Made by a program: the position numbers and the translations under genes. From an uncultured Shinella sp. (GTDB taxonomy: Bacteria > Pseudomonadota > Alphaproteobacteria > Rhizobiales > Rhizobiaceae), in assembly GCA_946886325.1 (NCBI GenBank), contig CAMPIK010000190.1, forward strand, positions 1 through 5,661: a DNA stretch of 5,661 nucleotides, given 5' to 3'. The first letter of the stretch is position 1, and each line of letters starts with the position of its first letter. This document shows, piece after piece, positions 5,279 through 5,661 of the stretch. The notes under the pieces were generated by a model, which saw only the letters and a list, made by a program, of their open reading frames with translations, did not search any database and had not been told where the DNA came from.

Positions 5279-5661
5279 GCCTGCATACTCCTGACTACCT
5301 TCCCGAGGTCATGGGGAAGTCGAATGACGAATGTGGTGCCGTGACCGAACTGCGACCGCACGGATATATCACCGCCAAGGTTACGAACCAGCGTACGCAC
5401 ATGCGCAAGTCCGATGCCTTCGCCGGGCTTGTCCTGCTGGCCGGATCGCCGGAAGAGTTCGAAGACGCGCTCGTGATCCTCCGGCGCGATGCCGCGGCCG
5501 TTGTCCTCGAATTCGATGAGGAAGCCGGCGCGGCCGTTCGAGCGGGCGCTGACGACGATCTTCGGCGCCCGACCCGGATACTGGTATTTGACCGCATTGT
5601 CGAACAGGTTGCCGAATATCTGCTCCAGCGACAGGCGGTCGGAAATGACGGTCGGCAGGGC
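5275..5661 (-). CDS. C-terminal ATPase domain of a sensor histidine kinase (5' end outside window)
   Basis: Reading leftward from base 5661 the frame stays open for 128 residues and ends in TGA at 5277-5275; no start codon is needed inside the window because the gene enters from the right edge. The sequence is a HATPase_c domain: N-box F16-G-N-L-F-D-N22-A-V-K-Y, G1 box E52-D-N-G-R-G57, F-box V-F-E-L-F (66-70), G2 box G80-E-G-I-G84-L, and a closing G-H-G-T-T-F (106-111). The R-R-S-G-Q-Q-D-K-P-G-E-G-I-G-L-A-H stretch resembles PAS/GAF/CHASE-type sensor kinases that sit beside Rcp1-like regulators, including phytochrome-like ones. The sensor domain, phosphoacceptor His and membrane topology lie outside the window, so the signal is unknown. 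The stop overlaps the ATG of the response regulator (ATGA), which indicates translational coupling and a dedicated pair. Confidence 0.9.
   Translation of the reverse strand, partial: ALPTVISDRLSLEQIFGNLFDNAVKYQYPGRAPKIVVSARSNGRAGFLIEFEDNGRGIAPEDHERVFELFRRSGQQDKPGEGIGLAHVRTLVRNLGGDISVRSQFGHGTTFVIRLPHDLGKVVRSMQA

Noticed and set aside
5295..5597. Minus-strand frame of 100 codons rich in Ser and Arg at the right edge
   Set aside because: It is out of frame with the histidine kinase ATPase domain that runs open through 5275-5661 and contains the N, G1, F and G2 boxes.

Overview
The window reads as chromosomal DNA of an alphaproteobacterium. The high GC content, the strong G/C preference at third codon positions and the protein types (a BaiN/HI0933-like flavoprotein, a HisKA_2-type kinase, an Rcp1-like receiver) point to the Rhizobiales, in the Rhizobium/Agrobacterium/Shinella/Ensifer range. 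The genus is an inference, because no rRNA or tRNA is present to anchor it. Coding density is very high, no mobile element, CRISPR array or RNA gene is visible, and no gap without a gene exceeds about 200 bp.

Layout, left to right. (1) The 3' end of a flavoprotein gene on + (1-468) converges, 9 bp apart, on a two-gene minus-strand unit. That unit is an exported glycerophosphodiester phosphodiesterase (833-1858) followed 34 bp later by a small two-helix membrane protein (478-798, possibly starting at 765). (2) A divergent intergenic region of about 197 bp (1859-2055) separates it from a + strand GH32 beta-fructosidase (2056-3771). This enzyme has all three GH32 signature motifs, an unusual N-terminal extension of about 115 residues and no export signal. 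(3) The GH32 gene converges, 13 bp apart, on a tightly packed minus-strand signalling operon read from the right edge. In order of transcription it holds the C-terminal ATPase domain of a sensor histidine kinase (5275-5661, cut by the window edge), a single-domain Rcp1-like response regulator (4832-5278) and a receiver-HisKA_2-ATPase kinase (3785-4831). The first pair overlap as ATGA, and the next pair abut with TAA directly followed by ATG.

How the parts work together. The three signalling genes are almost certainly co-transcribed and translationally coupled, and probably form one phosphorelay. The first kinase likely phosphorylates the free receiver, the N-terminal receiver of the third protein, or both; the latter would gate a second kinase output. 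No DNA-binding output domain is encoded here, so the final target lies elsewhere. The GH32 enzyme and the phosphodiesterase share a divergent promoter region but have no obvious metabolic link beyond scavenging of carbon or phosphorus. No transporter for fructosides sits in the window. I see no strong evidence of an entirely new system. The points most worth a second look are the kinase-receiver-(receiver-kinase) triad, the N-terminal extension of the GH32 protein, a possible disulfide in the phosphodiesterase, and the small membrane protein with a debatable start.
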